Notes: generated from the sequence alone by a model not told the origin. A stretch of 64,000 bases of DNA from Streptomyces sp. NBC_01478 (GCF_036227225.1 NZ_CP109444.1:11761501-11825500), one strand, 5' to 3'; positions 25,801 to 34,999 are shown, numbered from the stretch's first letter. Program-made: numbers and translations.

Positions 25801-25915
25801 GGCCGAGTTCCTCGGCGTCGAGATCGAGGTGGGGCTGGCGCATCGCGGTGGACGTTACGAACACCACTTGTCCGAAGCGCCGCTTGACCATGTCCGGGAG
25901 TGTCGGCCGGGCGCC
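25800..25915 (-). pseudogene. Fragment of a short-chain dehydrogenase
   Basis: On the minus strand MVKRRFGQVVFVTSTAMRQP (from about 25891) matches the segment before the active-site serine strand of SDR enzymes (M-x-x-R-x-F-G-R-I-V-x-x-T-S). There is no cofactor motif or YxxxK. It begins exactly where the HyfB-like gene ends, marking the other side of the same breakpoint. Confidence 0.5.
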
Positions 25916-25975
25916 CGGGGGAGGAGGTTGGGCGGCAACAGCTCATGCTCTGTGCGTGATCTGCCCCGCTCTGCG

Positions 25976-26572
25976 TCAGCGGGCGATGGAGAGTGCGAAG
26001 GGCGTGAATCCGGTGGATCGGATCACGTGGGGTACGAACAGGATCGCGGCCTCCGTGGCGCGGGCGGTCCGGATTCCGCCGAGATCGGTGATCCACTCCT
26101 TGCGCCAGCCCAGGTCGGTGAGGAGTTCGCGCACGGTCTGCTTGGCCTGCGGGTCCTCGCCGGAGAGGAAGGCGCTGGGTGCCTGGGTGAGTGTGGCGGG
26201 CGCGGTCATCACCGTGAAGAGCATGGTGTTGAGTGTCTTGACGACTCGCGTCTCGGGGAGCGACGCCTGGAGTTGTTCGGCGAGGCTTGAGCCGGGATAG
26301 AGCAGGTCGGCGGGGAGTCCGTCCGGTCCGTCGACGGTGGCGTTGGAGACATCGACGAGGATCTTGTCCCGCAGTTCCTCGCGCAGCGCGACGAGCCGGT
26401 CCAGGGAGCTGTCGCCCGGTGTGGCGTTGATGACGACCTGCGCGGTCCGGGCGGCGTTCGGGGCGGCACCCGGCGAGCGGTCCGCCACGGTCACCTCGTG
26501 CCCGGCCCGGGTGAGGGCTGTGGCCAGGCTGCTGCCGACGCGGCCGTTTCCGAGAACTGCGATCGTGGTCAT
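25976..26572 (-). CDS. NADPH-dependent F420 reductase-like dinucleotide-binding protein
   Basis: A 198-residue Rossmann protein: ATTIAVLGNGRVGSSLATAL-like start (G-x-G-x-x-G as GNGRVG), HEVTVADRSPG, VVINATPGDSSLDRLVALRE, ILVDVSNATVDGPDG, SLPETRVVKTLNTMLFTVM and FLSGEDPQAKQTVRELLTDL. This is the F420H2:NADP oxidoreductase-like family; many members use NADP(H) without F420, so the exact reaction is open. It is followed on the same strand, upstream, by an inositol-monophosphatase-like gene 42 bases away, and both are divergent from a LysR regulator. Confidence 0.85.
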   Translation of the reverse strand: MTTIAVLGNGRVGSSLATALTRAGHEVTVADRSPGAAPNAARTAQVVINATPGDSSLDRLVALREELRDKILVDVSNATVDGPDGLPADLLYPGSSLAEQLQASLPETRVVKTLNTMLFTVMTAPATLTQAPSAFLSGEDPQAKQTVRELLTDLGWRKEWITDLGGIRTARATEAAILFVPHVIRSTGFTPFALSIAR

Positions 26573-26614
26573 GATGATCTGGTCCTTTCCGTGTTTGCGG
26601 GTCGGGGTGTGCGG

Positions 26615-27433
26615 TCAGCGCGAGAGCGTGGCGGTGGCCTCGGCGTGCACGCCGGGCGCGGCTGCCAGGAAGCTTTCGCTCGCCGGCGTCCAGGGCCGGC
26701 CCTCGGCGTCGGAGATCCGTCCGCCGGCCTCGGTGACGAGCAGCGCTCCGGGAAGCAGGTCCGCGCGGGCTCCGGCGAACTGCCAGAAGGCGTCGATCCG
26801 GCCGGCGGCCACGTTCAGCAGGTGCAGGGTGGCGGGCACCGAGGTCCGTACCACGAGCGCGTCGAGGAGCATCTCGGTGATCGAGGAGCCGACGCGCCGT
26901 ACGACCTTCTCGTCCTCGTCCGGCCTGGCCTGGCTCGTGGCCACGATGCCCAGGCCGAGGTCGGCGGTGTCGGAGACGTGCAGGGGCCGGCCGTCGAGGT
27001 GGGCGCCGGCGCCGGCGAGCGCGGTGTAGGTCTCGCCGGTCAGGGGCAGGTGGACCACGGTGAGGACCGGCTGGTGGTCGCGCACGAGCGTGGCGGTGAC
27101 GGCCCAATCGGGCAGGGCGTGCAGGTGGTTGACGTTGCCTTCGGCCGGATCCACGACCCACCATTCACCGGCCGGCAGTGCACCGCCCGCGAGCTCGTCC
27201 TCCACCCAGCGAGCCTGCGGGCGCAGGAGCGTGAGGCGGGGGCGCAGGACATCGAGGACGGTGTCGTCGTTGACGGCGAGCGCCCGCATCAGCTCTTCGC
27301 GGGTCTGGTAGCGGACCACGTTGCCGAACCGCTCCCGCAGCGCCGAACCTGCCGTACGTACGGCCATCGCGGTCTGTGCGAGCAGGTCGGCGTCGGAGGC
27401 GGCGACGTCAGTGGTCTGAAGCGTTTCGGACAT
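26615..27433 (-). CDS. Inositol-monophosphatase-like protein with altered metal site
   Basis: A 272-residue member of the IMPase/FIG superfamily. The diagnostic motif is present but degenerate: residues 95-102 read DPAEGNVN where active enzymes have D-P-x-D-G-T-x-N, so the second aspartate is Glu and the Thr is Asn. The first metal glutamate region is VEDE in place of G-E-E. The C-terminal GARADLLPGALLVTEAGG keeps an aspartate but lacks the usual W-D. Fold and length are intact. It may have shifted specificity or lost phosphatase activity. First gene of a two-gene unit with the F420-reductase-like gene, divergent from LysR. Confidence 0.8.
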   Translation of the reverse strand: MSETLQTTDVAASDADLLAQTAMAVRTAGSALRERFGNVVRYQTREELMRALAVNDDTVLDVLRPRLTLLRPQARWVEDELAGGALPAGEWWVVDPAEGNVNHLHALPDWAVTATLVRDHQPVLTVVHLPLTGETYTALAGAGAHLDGRPLHVSDTADLGLGIVATSQARPDEDEKVVRRVGSSITEMLLDALVVRTSVPATLHLLNVAAGRIDAFWQFAGARADLLPGALLVTEAGGRISDAEGRPWTPASESFLAAAPGVHAEATATLSR

Positions 27434-27536
27434 GGTGGTGCTCCCGTCTGAACAGGGGGGATGAGGTGGGTCTGGCCAGGCCGCGCGTTCCGTCGTGCGC
27501 TCTTGTCTCGAAGGTATGCAGCCCCGTCGTTAACTT

Positions 27537-27579
27537 CAACTGCATGTCAAGCACGGCTAGGATTACTCTCATGCAATTG
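27537..27579. promoter_or_regulatory. Inverted repeat at the LysR start, candidate operator
   Basis: CAACTGCATG (27537-27546) and CATGCAATTG (27570-27579) form a 9-of-10 inverted repeat with a 23-base spacer, in the 137-base gap between the divergent IMPase-like and LysR genes. It overlaps the probable LysR start, suggesting autoregulation. Confidence 0.55.
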
Positions 27580-28482
27580 GACTTGAACCTGCTCGCCGCG
27601 TTCGACGCGCTGCTGGAGGAGGGCAGCGTGGCCGGGGCAGCCGCGCGCCTGCATGTCACGGCCCCCGCGATGAGCCGGAGCCTGGGCCGGATCCGGCGCA
27701 CGACCGGGGACCAGATCCTGGTGCGGACAGGGCGCACGATGACACCGACGCCGTACGCGATCGCCGTGCGGGAGCAGGTGCACGATCTGCTCCAGCGGGT
27801 TCAGGGGGTGCTGGCACCGAGCCGCGAACTCGACCTCGCGACGCTGGAGCGCACCTTCACCCTTCGCTGGCACGATTCCCTCGTCGCTCTCAGCGGCCCC
27901 GCACTGCTGGCGGCCGTACGGAGGCAGGCGCCGGGTGTGCAACTGCGCTTCGTCGCTGAATCGAGCTTCGACACCCCCGGGTTGCGGCGCGGCGAGGTGG
28001 ACCTGGAGGCGAACGCCAACCGCCCGAGCGCACCGGATGTCCGTGCCGAGCACGTGGGCGAGACCCGCCTCGTCGTTGTCGCGAGGCGGGGGCACCCCCT
28101 CACCCGCGTCCCGGCTGTCACCGCCGAGCGGTACGCCGCCGCCGAGCACATCGCCGTCTCGCGACGTGGAAACCTCGGCAATGCCGTCGACGACGCTCTC
28201 GCGCGGCTTGCTCTCGCCCGCAGTGTGGTGGCGGCCGTTCCCACGGAAGCGGCCGCGTTGGAGTTCGTGCGCGGCTCTGATCTCCTGGTCACTGTCCCCG
28301 AGGCCACGACACGTTCCGCGGTCGAGGGCCTCGGCCTGGTCGTGCTCCCCCTGCCGCTCGAACTGCCGTCGGCAGCGGTGTACCTGTCGTGGCATCAGCG
28401 CTACGACACCGACCACGCCCACACCTGGCTGCGCGGGCTGGCGCGCACCGCGCTGACCGATGCGGCACGATCATCAGCGTGA
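27571..28482 (+). CDS. LysR-family transcriptional regulator
   Basis: From ATG 27571 the protein has 303 residues and begins MQLDLNLLAAFDALLEEGSV, the standard LysR opening; an in-frame ATG at 27544 adds nine residues. The helix-turn-helix is AARLHVTAPAMSRSLGRIRR. The substrate-binding domain follows from about residue 90 (FVAESSFDTPGLRRGEVDLE, VVVARRGHPLTRVP, LVVLPLPLELPSAAVYLSWH). It most resembles NodD/PcpR-type regulators with an aromatic-type effector fold. Divergent from the IMPase-like and F420-reductase-like genes, which are its probable targets. Confidence 0.9.
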   Translation: MQLDLNLLAAFDALLEEGSVAGAAARLHVTAPAMSRSLGRIRRTTGDQILVRTGRTMTPTPYAIAVREQVHDLLQRVQGVLAPSRELDLATLERTFTLRWHDSLVALSGPALLAAVRRQAPGVQLRFVAESSFDTPGLRRGEVDLEANANRPSAPDVRAEHVGETRLVVVARRGHPLTRVPAVTAERYAAAEHIAVSRRGNLGNAVDDALARLALARSVVAAVPTEAAALEFVRGSDLLVTVPEATTRSAVEGLGLVVLPLPLELPSAAVYLSWHQRYDTDHAHTWLRGLARTALTDAARSSA

Positions 28483-28789
28483 TGTGCGCCGTCGGGAAGA
28501 CGACCGTGACGGTTGCGACGAGCGACCTTCGCCGGGATGGTCCCTTCCCGGGCGGGTTGATGGGGTGGTTCGCGCGCGGGAGGGCAAGGTGCTGACTCCG
28601 GCGCATCAGCCCGGTGTGGGTGTTCGGTGGTGTGCCGGTGTGGGGCATCGAGGGCGTCTGATGCCCGCGTTCTTGGCTGTCCCGGATCTCTGCGGGCCTT
28701 CCACGGCTTGTGCCCTGGCGGGGGTGTGGTTTGCCGGGAACGTCGGTCCGTTGTCTCGGCGGCGGGACTCGACGGTACGGACGGCGATT

Positions 28790-28926
28790 CGGGGTGATCC
28801 GGCCCCTGTTCGCGGACCGGCGCGTTCCCCCGGAGGAGGACCTGCTCAGTGGTCTGATCGCGGTCCACGAGGGCCGGAACCGGCTGTTCGGGGATGAGTT
28901 GACCTCGATGGTCGTCGTGCGGGGGT
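28790..28926 (+). pseudogene. Cytochrome P450 fragment
   Basis: FGVIRPLFADRRVPPEEDLL, then SGLIAVHEGRNRLFGDELTS, MVVV matches the stretch between the G and I helices of actinobacterial P450s (R-x-x-P-x-x-D-L-L-S-x-L-I-A-V-x-D-x-x-x-x-L-x-x-x-E-L-x-x-M). No oxygen-binding threonine, E-x-x-R or heme cysteine follows. About 45 codons survive; the gene is dead. The flanks (28483-28789 and 28927-29229) show no recognisable gene. Confidence 0.65.
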
Positions 28927-29229
28927 GTCCAGGACGGCTCCGGGCGACGTAATCGGACCAGCGTCCTGGGGTCGTTTCGTCTGCGGCCGATGGCCTTTGG
29001 CGTTGGCTCCGCAGGGGGGATCCGGGCGCCAGGCCGGTGCCCAGGCCGGTCAGAGCACCGGCCGTTGCCCGTCATGCGGGCGGTGTTGCCATGGTGGGCG
29101 CGGCGGGCGGACGGACGGGGGGAATGGGGGAGCGCGTCGGAGGTCCGGATGCGGCAGCCCGAGCGTGTTCCTTGCCCATGATGGCCAGGTAGCGGCGGCC
29201 GGCACGGGTTCCGGATGAACTGGCGGTCC

Positions 29230-29740
29230 GTGAAGCGTGAGCCCTACCTGCTGGGCCTTTCCACTCGCCGGGTCGAGAAACCAGCGGAGTCCCCCGGCGT
29301 CACTCAACTGTCGAAGTGACAGGTCAGTGCGACGGCCAAGTACCTGGACGACCAGGTCGCCGCGTTCCGCGACCGGCCCCCGGGCCATGGGGCTTGCGCG
29401 TTCGTCTGGTGGACGCACTGACCCGGACGGTCCGTGAGGGCCGCCGCATCATCAACGTCCACGCGCTGATCGCGGTCGGCATCGACGTCGCCTCCAGCGA
29501 GGACGGCGCCGGCTGGCTCGCCTTCCTGCGTTCCCTGGCCGCCCGCGGCCTGCCCGGCGTCCAACTGGTCGTCTCCGACTTGCACACGGGGCCGGTCAAC
29601 GCGATCGGCACCACCCTGCCCGGCGCGAGCCGGCAGCGCTGCCACGCTCTTCCCCACGCCCTGAACGGGCACGGGCGGTGCCCCCATCGCCCGCGCTGCT
29701 GAGCCAGGTGCCCAAGCCGGACCGGACGGAAACGTCGGGC
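29230..29740 (+). mobile_element. Degenerate IS256-family transposase
   Basis: Stretches from three frames match a Mutator/IS256 transposase: LLGLSTRRVEKPAESPGVTQ, a stop at about 29308, then ATAKYLDDQVAAFRDRP, a frameshift, VDALTRTVREGRRIINVHAL, IAVGIDVASSEDGAGWLAFL, RSLAARGLPGVQLVVSD, TTLPGASRQRCHALP and LLSQVPKPDR. A short internal deletion sits between IAVG and IDVAS. Both ends are missing and no inverted repeats are seen. It borders the CoA-transferase operon end. Confidence 0.75.
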
Positions 29741-29782
29741 GGGCAGGGACCAAGGTCCGTGTCGGCCCGACGTGTTCACCGC

Positions 29783-30430
29783 TCATGCTCTCCGGATCAG
29801 GGGCGCGTCCGTGCGGTCGGTGATGTCCTCCGCGGTCACACCCGGCGCGCATTCCACGAGTGCGAGGCCTTCCGGTGTGACGTCGAGGACGCCCAGGTCC
29901 GTGATGATCCGGTGGACGCATCGCTCGCCGGTGAGCGGAAGGGTGCATTCCTTGACGATCTTCGGGGTGCCGTCCTTGGCGGTGTGCTCCATCAGGGCGA
30001 TGATCCGGCGGGCGCCGTGGACCAGGTCCATCGCGCCGCCCATGCCCTTGACCATCTTGCCGGGGATCATCCAGTTGGCCAGGTCGCCGGCAGCGGACAC
30101 CTGCATGGCGCCGAGCACGGCGGTGTCGATGTGGCCCCCGCGGATCATGCCGAAGGAGAGGGCCGAGTCGAAGAAGGCGGCGCCGGGCAGGACGGTGACC
30201 GTCTCCTTGCCCGCGTTGATGAGATCCGGGTCGACTGCGCTCTCGTGCGGGTACGGTCCGGTGCCCAGGATGCCGTTTTCCGAGTGCAGGACCACGTGCA
30301 CGCTCGGCGGGAGGTGACCGGGGATGAGTGTGGGCAGGCCGATGCCTAGATTGACGTAGGAACCGTCGGTGAGTTCGGCCGCGGCGCGAGCTGCCATCTG
30401 GTCGCGGGTCCAGCCCGTGGGCGTGCTCAT
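29783..30430 (-). CDS. 3-oxoacid CoA-transferase, subunit B
   Basis: A 215-residue beta subunit of a family I CoA transferase. It has [17 protein letters not shown], the catalytic-glutamate motif [11 protein letters not shown] near residue 50, [15 protein letters not shown], and [20 protein letters not shown]. Subunits A and B together move CoA from a donor such as succinyl-CoA to a 3-oxo or related acid. The ATG at 30430 overlaps the subunit A stop by four bases. It is the last gene of the roughly 8.5 kb catabolic operon and would activate the ring-cleavage product for thiolysis. Confidence 0.92.
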   Translation of the reverse strand: MSTPTGWTRDQMAARAAAELTDGSYVNLGIGLPTLIPGHLPPSVHVVLHSENGILGTGPYPHESAVDPDLINAGKETVTVLPGAAFFDSALSFGMIRGGHIDTAVLGAMQVSAAGDLANWMIPGKMVKGMGGAMDLVHGARRIIALMEHTAKDGTPKIVKECTLPLTGERCVHRIITDLGVLDVTPEGLALVECAPGVTAEDITDRTDAPLIRRA

Positions 30431-31182
30431 ACGCGAACTGTCCTTTTCTCTACGTGCTTGTCGGCGGCCTGAGCTGGGGTGAGGGCCACGATCCGCTGGA
30501 CGAAGACGCCTGGCAGATGCACTTGGTCGGGGTTCAACTCGCCTGGTTCCACGAGCTGTTCGACCTCGGCCACTGTCACGCGTCCGGCCATGGCGGCGAG
30601 CGGGTTGAAGTTGGCGGCCGATTTGCGGAAGACGAGGTTGCCGTGGCGGTCGCCGCGCCAGGCCCGTACGAGGGCGAAGTCGGTGGTGATCCCGTGCTCC
30701 AGGACGTACGCACGGCCGGCGAAGGCGCGGGTCTCCTTGGGTGGGGAGGCCAGGGCGACGGTGCCGTCGGCGGCGTAACGCCAGGGCAGTCCGCCGCGGG
30801 CGACCTGGGTGCCCACGCCTGCGGGGGTGTAGAAGGCGGGGATGCCTGCCCCGCCTGCGCGCAGCCGTTCGGCGAGGGTGCCCTGGGGCACCAGCTCCAC
30901 CTCCAGTTCGCCGGAGAGGTACTGGCGGGCGAACTCCTTGTTCTCGCCCACGTAGCTGCCCGTCACGCGGGCGATCCGGCTTGCTGACAGCAGGATCCCC
31001 AGCCCGCGCCCGTCGACTCCGCAGTTGTTCGACACCACCCGCAGGCCGGTCGCTCCCTGCGCGTGCAGGGCCTGGATGAGTACGTCGGGGATGCCGCTGA
31101 GGCCGAAGCCACCGACGGCCAGTGACGCGTCGTCGGGGATGTCGGCGACCGCCTCCGCGGCGCTCGCGCGGACCTTGTCCAT
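30427..31182 (-). CDS. 3-oxoacid CoA-transferase, subunit A
   Basis: A 251-residue alpha subunit: [80 protein letters not shown] and [16 protein letters not shown] are canonical for SCOT/PcaI-like subunits. It pairs with the overlapping subunit B. PcaI/PcaJ of the beta-ketoadipate route are the best-known relatives; here the partners are meta-cleavage-type genes, so the substrate is probably a different oxo acid. Located 36 bases after the SDR gene. Confidence 0.92.
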   Translation of the reverse strand: MDKVRASAAEAVADIPDDASLAVGGFGLSGIPDVLIQALHAQGATGLRVVSNNCGVDGRGLGILLSASRIARVTGSYVGENKEFARQYLSGELEVELVPQGTLAERLRAGGAGIPAFYTPAGVGTQVARGGLPWRYAADGTVALASPPKETRAFAGRAYVLEHGITTDFALVRAWRGDRHGNLVFRKSAANFNPLAAMAGRVTVAEVEQLVEPGELNPDQVHLPGVFVQRIVALTPAQAADKHVEKRTVRV

Positions 31183-31218
31183 GGAGGAAGGGCCTTTCTG
31201 TCGTGCGCTGTCGCTGGT

Positions 31219-31956
31219 TCAGGCGTCCGCGCGCAGGGCGTCCGAGATCGACTTGACGCCGCCGTGTGAAGTGAGGCCGCCGTCGACCGGGATGTCCGCT
31301 CCGGTGATGAAGGACGCGTCGTCGGACAACAGGAAGACCACGAGCGGGGTGATGTCGTCGACGGTTCCGGTGCGGCCGATAGGTGTTTCGCGGAGGTTCG
31401 CCTCGCGGAACGCGGGGGCCGCCGAGGCGGTCATCGTGGTCTCGATGAATCCGGGGTGGATGGTGTTGACGCGGATGCCGCGCGGTCCCAGTTCCATGGC
31501 GGCCGTCCTCGACAGACCGCGCAGCGCCCACTTGCTGGTCGTGTACGCGACGGGGTAGTGGGCGGTCAGCGCCGCAGACGAACCGACGTTCACGATCGAC
31601 GCCCCAGCCCGCATCAGCGGGGTCAGGTGCTGGATGCCCAGGAGGGGACCGGTGACGTTGACCGCGTGGACTCGGGCCATGTCCTCAGGACGTACGTCGT
31701 CGATCCGCGCCCGCCAGGTGACACCCGCGTTGTTGACCAGACCATGCACCTGGCCGTACGACTCCCTCAGTTCGGCGGCGAGTTCGGCCCACTCCTTGTC
31801 GCTGCTGACGTCGAGGCGGCGGCAGCCGGGTGCTTCGTTCACGTCGGTGGCGATCACCCGTGCGCCCTCGCGGGCGAGCGCCTCGGCCTCCGCGGCCCCC
31901 TGGCCGCCGGCCGCACCTGTCACCACGACGACCTTGCCCAGCAGTCGCTCGGTCAC
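31219..31956 (-). CDS. SDR-family NAD(P)-dependent oxidoreductase
   Basis: A 245-residue classical short-chain dehydrogenase: cofactor motif [19 protein letters not shown]-rich [11 protein letters not shown] suggesting NAD preference, [12 protein letters not shown], catalytic Ser in NVGSSAAL, Tyr/Lys in [12 protein letters not shown], and [15 protein letters not shown]. All catalytic residues are present. It would oxidise or reduce a hydroxy/oxo intermediate in the pathway. The start overlaps the stop of the fumarylacetoacetate hydrolase gene by four bases. Confidence 0.9.
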   Translation of the reverse strand: MTERLLGKVVVVTGAAGGQGAAEAEALAREGARVIATDVNEAPGCRRLDVSSDKEWAELAAELRESYGQVHGLVNNAGVTWRARIDDVRPEDMARVHAVNVTGPLLGIQHLTPLMRAGASIVNVGSSAALTAHYPVAYTTSKWALRGLSRTAAMELGPRGIRVNTIHPGFIETTMTASAAPAFREANLRETPIGRTGTVDDITPLVVFLLSDDASFITGADIPVDGGLTSHGGVKSISDALRADA

Positions 31957-32930
31957 GGCCGCTCCCGGGATCGACGCCGGCCGGCTGGAACCGGCACGGG
32001 ACCGACGCCGCTCACGACCGTGTTGGAGACGGACCCGATGCCTTCCACGGTGAGCGTCACCGTGTCGCCGGGCTTCAGCGGCCCCGGGTCCTGCTCGCCT
32101 CGTACGCCCCAGAGCTCGGCGAGGCAGCCGCCGTTGCCGCAGGTCCCGGAACCGAGGACGTCACCCGGGCGGACGACGGTACCCCGGGAGGCGTAGGCCA
32201 CCATCTCCTCGAAGGTCCAACTCATGTTGGAGAGAAGATCCTTGCCGACCACCTGGCCGTTCACCTCGGCGGTCAGTGCCAGCCGGAGGAAGCCGTCCGC
32301 GTCGCGGTACCTCTCCAACTCGTCGGCGGTCACCAGATACGGCCCGAGGGTGGTGGCGGTGTCCTTGCCCTTGCACGGGCCGAGACCGACCTTCATCTCG
32401 GCGGACTGCAGGTCGCGGGCGGACCAGTCGTTGAAGACCGTGTAGCCGACGATGTGATGGCGGGCGTGCTCGGGGGTGAGGTCGCGGCCCTCCTTGCCGA
32501 TGACGGCGGCGACTTCGAGTTCGAAGTCGAGCACGCTCGAACCCGGGGGCACGGGGATGTCGTCGTGCGGGCCGTACACCGCGTAGGGGTTGGCGAAGTA
32601 GAACGTCGGGGCTGCGTACCACTGTTCGGGCACCCCGGCGGCTCCGTCCACCGACTTCCGTACGCCCTCGACATGCTCCTCGAAGGTGACGAAGTCCCGC
32701 ACGGTGGGCGGCTGGAGCGGCGGCAGCAGTCGTACCTCGGAGACGTGGGGGCCGGCCGCGACGTCGATCGTCGCGGAGCCCGCGTCGAGCAGTTCGGGCA
32801 GACCGCCTCCCCTTCCCTCGGCGAGCAGGCCGGTCAGTGAGCTGACACCAGGCAGGGGGTAGAGCGTGCCGTCCTCTTCGACGACGGCCACCTGGCGTCG
32901 GTTGCGGTACTCGTACGTGGCGAAACGCAT
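31953..32930 (-). CDS. Fumarylacetoacetate hydrolase family protein (1)
   Basis: A 325-residue FAH-superfamily enzyme: RDFVTFEEHVEGVRKSVDG, then WYAAPTFYFANPYAVYGPHD, the metal-binding DFELEVAAVIGKEGRD near residue 130, YTVFNDWSARDLQSAEMKVG, GPCKGKDTATTLGPYLV, NMSWTFEEMVAYASRGT and VLGSGTCGNGGCL. It belongs to the subgroup that hydrolyses C-C bonds or decarboxylates ring-cleavage products. The ATG at 32930 has AGGA nine bases upstream. A second, more distant FAH protein begins the same operon, so two consecutive steps of this chemistry are likely. Confidence 0.9.
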   Translation of the reverse strand: MRFATYEYRNRRQVAVVEEDGTLYPLPGVSSLTGLLAEGRGGGLPELLDAGSATIDVAAGPHVSEVRLLPPLQPPTVRDFVTFEEHVEGVRKSVDGAAGVPEQWYAAPTFYFANPYAVYGPHDDIPVPPGSSVLDFELEVAAVIGKEGRDLTPEHARHHIVGYTVFNDWSARDLQSAEMKVGLGPCKGKDTATTLGPYLVTADELERYRDADGFLRLALTAEVNGQVVGKDLLSNMSWTFEEMVAYASRGTVVRPGDVLGSGTCGNGGCLAELWGVRGEQDPGPLKPGDTVTLTVEGIGSVSNTVVSGVGPVPVPAGRRRSRERP

Positions 32931-33037
32931 GGGCGGGGTCCTGTCGGCGCGAGGACGAGGGAACGAGACCGGGGGCGCGGCGGGGAGCCAGGGCATGGCA
33001 TGACCGCCGCGTTCCCGGCGGCAGGGGGCCTGACCGG

Positions 33038-33976
33038 TCAGACCGGCGGGGCGACGAACACGCCGCGATCGGGGTCGTTGAAGGACTCCTTGGCGATCAG
33101 CTCGTTCATCGGGTTGGCGGTGCCCCACTGGTCGGTGACCTCGGGCTGGGAGAAGTCGTAGACGTGGGGGTGCCAGGTGTCCTCGTCCAGCTCCTCCAAC
33201 TCCGTCGTGTATTCAACGGTGTTGCCGTGCGGGTCGAGGAAGTAGGTGAAGGTGTTGTCGCCCGCCATGTGCCGGCCCGGACCCCAGACCTTCTGGAAGC
33301 CGGCCCGCATCACGCGGCCGGAGCCGCGCATGTACTCGTCGATGCCGCGCATCTCGAAGGAGACGTGGTGCAGCGAGGTGTGCGGGCCCTTGGCGATGGC
33401 CATGGAGTGGTGCTGGCTGCTGATCCGCATGAAGTGCATGACGTCACCGACGTACGGCGAGCTGAGCGTGTCGGAGTGCCGGAAGCCCAGGTGCTGCTCG
33501 TACCAGGCGCGGGTCCTGTCCAGGTCCGGCGAGTTGAGGACGACGTGCGACAGCTTGACCGGGATCGACTCCTTCTCCTCGATCCTGCGGTGCTGCCGGA
33601 CCTCCACGTCGGCCGAGACCTCGACGGTGCGGCCGTCGACGTCGAAGAAGCGGAAGCCGTACCCGCCGCCCGGGGTGTCCACCTTGCCCGGCCGGGAGAT
33701 CAACTCGACCCCACCGGAGAGGAGTTGCTCGGCGAGCGTGTCCACGTCGGCGGCTGAGGCGGCGCCGTAGGAGACCAGGTCGAGGCGCTTTTCGTCGGCC
33801 TTGCGCAGCCGTACGACGTACTGCTCGGGGCTGCCCTCGGCGGCGAGGAAGGAGATGCCGGAGTCCTCGGCGACCTTGGTCAGGCCCCAGACGCCGGAGT
33901 AGAAGTCGAGTTGCTTGTCGTAGTCGGGCACGGCGAGGTCGACGTGCCGGAGGTGGGTGAGCAGGCGGTTGCTCAT
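33038..33976 (-). CDS. Extradiol-type ring-cleavage dioxygenase (VOC family)
   Basis: A 312-residue two-domain VOC protein like catechol 2,3-dioxygenase. The C-terminal catalytic module has the iron-binding triad: His144 in LSHVVLNSPDLDRTRAWYEQ, His203/204 in SLHHVSFEM, and Glu255 in GNTVEYTTE. The N-terminal module keeps the fold (LRHVDLAVPDYDKQLDFYSG). It should cleave a catechol-like ring between or beside hydroxylated carbons using Fe(II) and O2. It lies 12 bases after the amidohydrolase gene and four genes after the monooxygenase start, the right order for hydroxylation followed by cleavage. Confidence 0.9.
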   Translation of the reverse strand: MSNRLLTHLRHVDLAVPDYDKQLDFYSGVWGLTKVAEDSGISFLAAEGSPEQYVVRLRKADEKRLDLVSYGAASAADVDTLAEQLLSGGVELISRPGKVDTPGGGYGFRFFDVDGRTVEVSADVEVRQHRRIEEKESIPVKLSHVVLNSPDLDRTRAWYEQHLGFRHSDTLSSPYVGDVMHFMRISSQHHSMAIAKGPHTSLHHVSFEMRGIDEYMRGSGRVMRAGFQKVWGPGRHMAGDNTFTYFLDPHGNTVEYTTELEELDEDTWHPHVYDFSQPEVTDQWGTANPMNELIAKESFNDPDRGVFVAPPV

Positions 33977-33988
33977 GGGGGTTCCTCC

Positions 33989-34999
33989 TCAGGCGAGGTT
34001 GAGCAGGGCGGCGGCGTTCGCGCCGCGGAGGGAGTGGAAGTCGTGGTCGGTCAGATCCGCCGCGCGCAGTGCGGCCAGCGGGTCGTCCGTGCCCATGTCG
34101 AAGGGGAAGTCGGAGCCGAGCAGGACACGGTCGGCGCCCGCGGTTCGGACCAACTCCCGTAGCACGTACGGGTCGTGGACGAGCGAGTCGTAGTAGAGCT
34201 GCCGCAGATAGCTGCTCGGCTCCCGTGCGCAGCCGTGTGTGTCGGGGCGGGCTCGCCAGGCGTGGTCGGAGCGGCCGATGTGGGTGGGGAGGTAGCCGCC
34301 GCCGTGCGCCGCGATCAGCTTCAGGCCCGGGTGGCGGTCCAGGACACCGGAGAAGATCAGGTGGGAGAGGGCGACGGCGTTCTCGGTGGGCTGGCCGACG
34401 GTGTTGGACAGATACCACTGGTCCAGGCGCTCGTCGAGCGTGCAGCCGAAGGGGTGCAGGAACAGGAGGGCTCCCGTCTCCTCGGCCCGTGACCAGAGGG
34501 GTTCGTAGGCCGGGTCCGACAGTTCGCGGCCGGGCGCGTGCGAGGAGATCTCCACACCCCTGAGTCCCTGCTCCCGTGCGTGGTCGAGCAACTCGACCGC
34601 GAGGTCCGGGTGTTGGAGCGGGATCAGGCCCAGGCCGTGCAGCCGGTCGGGTGCCTTCGCGCAGTGCGCCGCGGTGCCTTCGTTGGCCAACCGGCAGACT
34701 GTCGCTGCCAGTTGGGGATCAGCCCAGTAGTGGTAGTGCGAGGGGGACGGGCTGACCATCTGGATATCCACGCCCTGCGCGTCCATGGCCGCGAGGCGTA
34801 CGGCTGCGTCTGTCAGCTTCGGCATACGCGCGCCGACCATCGGGCCGTTCACGGCCAGGGCGGCCGGGCCGTTGCGGCGGGCGTCGAGGGCACGGGCCGC
34901 GGCGAGGCCGGGGTGTCCGGCGACGGTCTCCTCGACTTCGGGAAGGAGGAGGTGGGCGTGGACGTCGATCGTGGGCGCGGAGGATGCGGTGGCGGTCAC
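33989..34999 (-). CDS. Amidohydrolase family protein (ACMSD-like decarboxylase/hydrolase)
   Basis: GTG 34999 overlaps the monooxygenase stop and follows AAGGAGC; the product has 336 residues. The metal-dependent amidohydrolase pattern is complete: TIDVHAHLLLPEVE (H-x-H), LHPFGCTLDERLDQWYLSN (His), LIAAHGGGYLPTHIGRSDHA (His), and VLLGSDFPFDMGTDDPLAAL (Asp). The layout is that of the 2-amino-3-carboxymuconate-6-semialdehyde decarboxylase (ACMSD) family, which decarboxylates ring-cleavage or aromatic acids. In this operon it would remove a carboxyl group before or after ring opening. Confidence 0.9.
   Translation of the reverse strand: MTATASSAPTIDVHAHLLLPEVEETVAGHPGLAAARALDARRNGPAALAVNGPMVGARMPKLTDAAVRLAAMDAQGVDIQMVSPSPSHYHYWADPQLAATVCRLANEGTAAHCAKAPDRLHGLGLIPLQHPDLAVELLDHAREQGLRGVEISSHAPGRELSDPAYEPLWSRAEETGALLFLHPFGCTLDERLDQWYLSNTVGQPTENAVALSHLIFSGVLDRHPGLKLIAAHGGGYLPTHIGRSDHAWRARPDTHGCAREPSSYLRQLYYDSLVHDPYVLRELVRTAGADRVLLGSDFPFDMGTDDPLAALRAADLTDHDFHSLRGANAAALLNLA

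Noticed and set aside
29783..31531. A 582-codon frame fusing CoA-transferase subunit B with antisense-like upstream sequence
   Set aside because: Subunit A is clearly encoded in the overlapping frame, and the four-base ATGA overlap sets subunit B at 30430.
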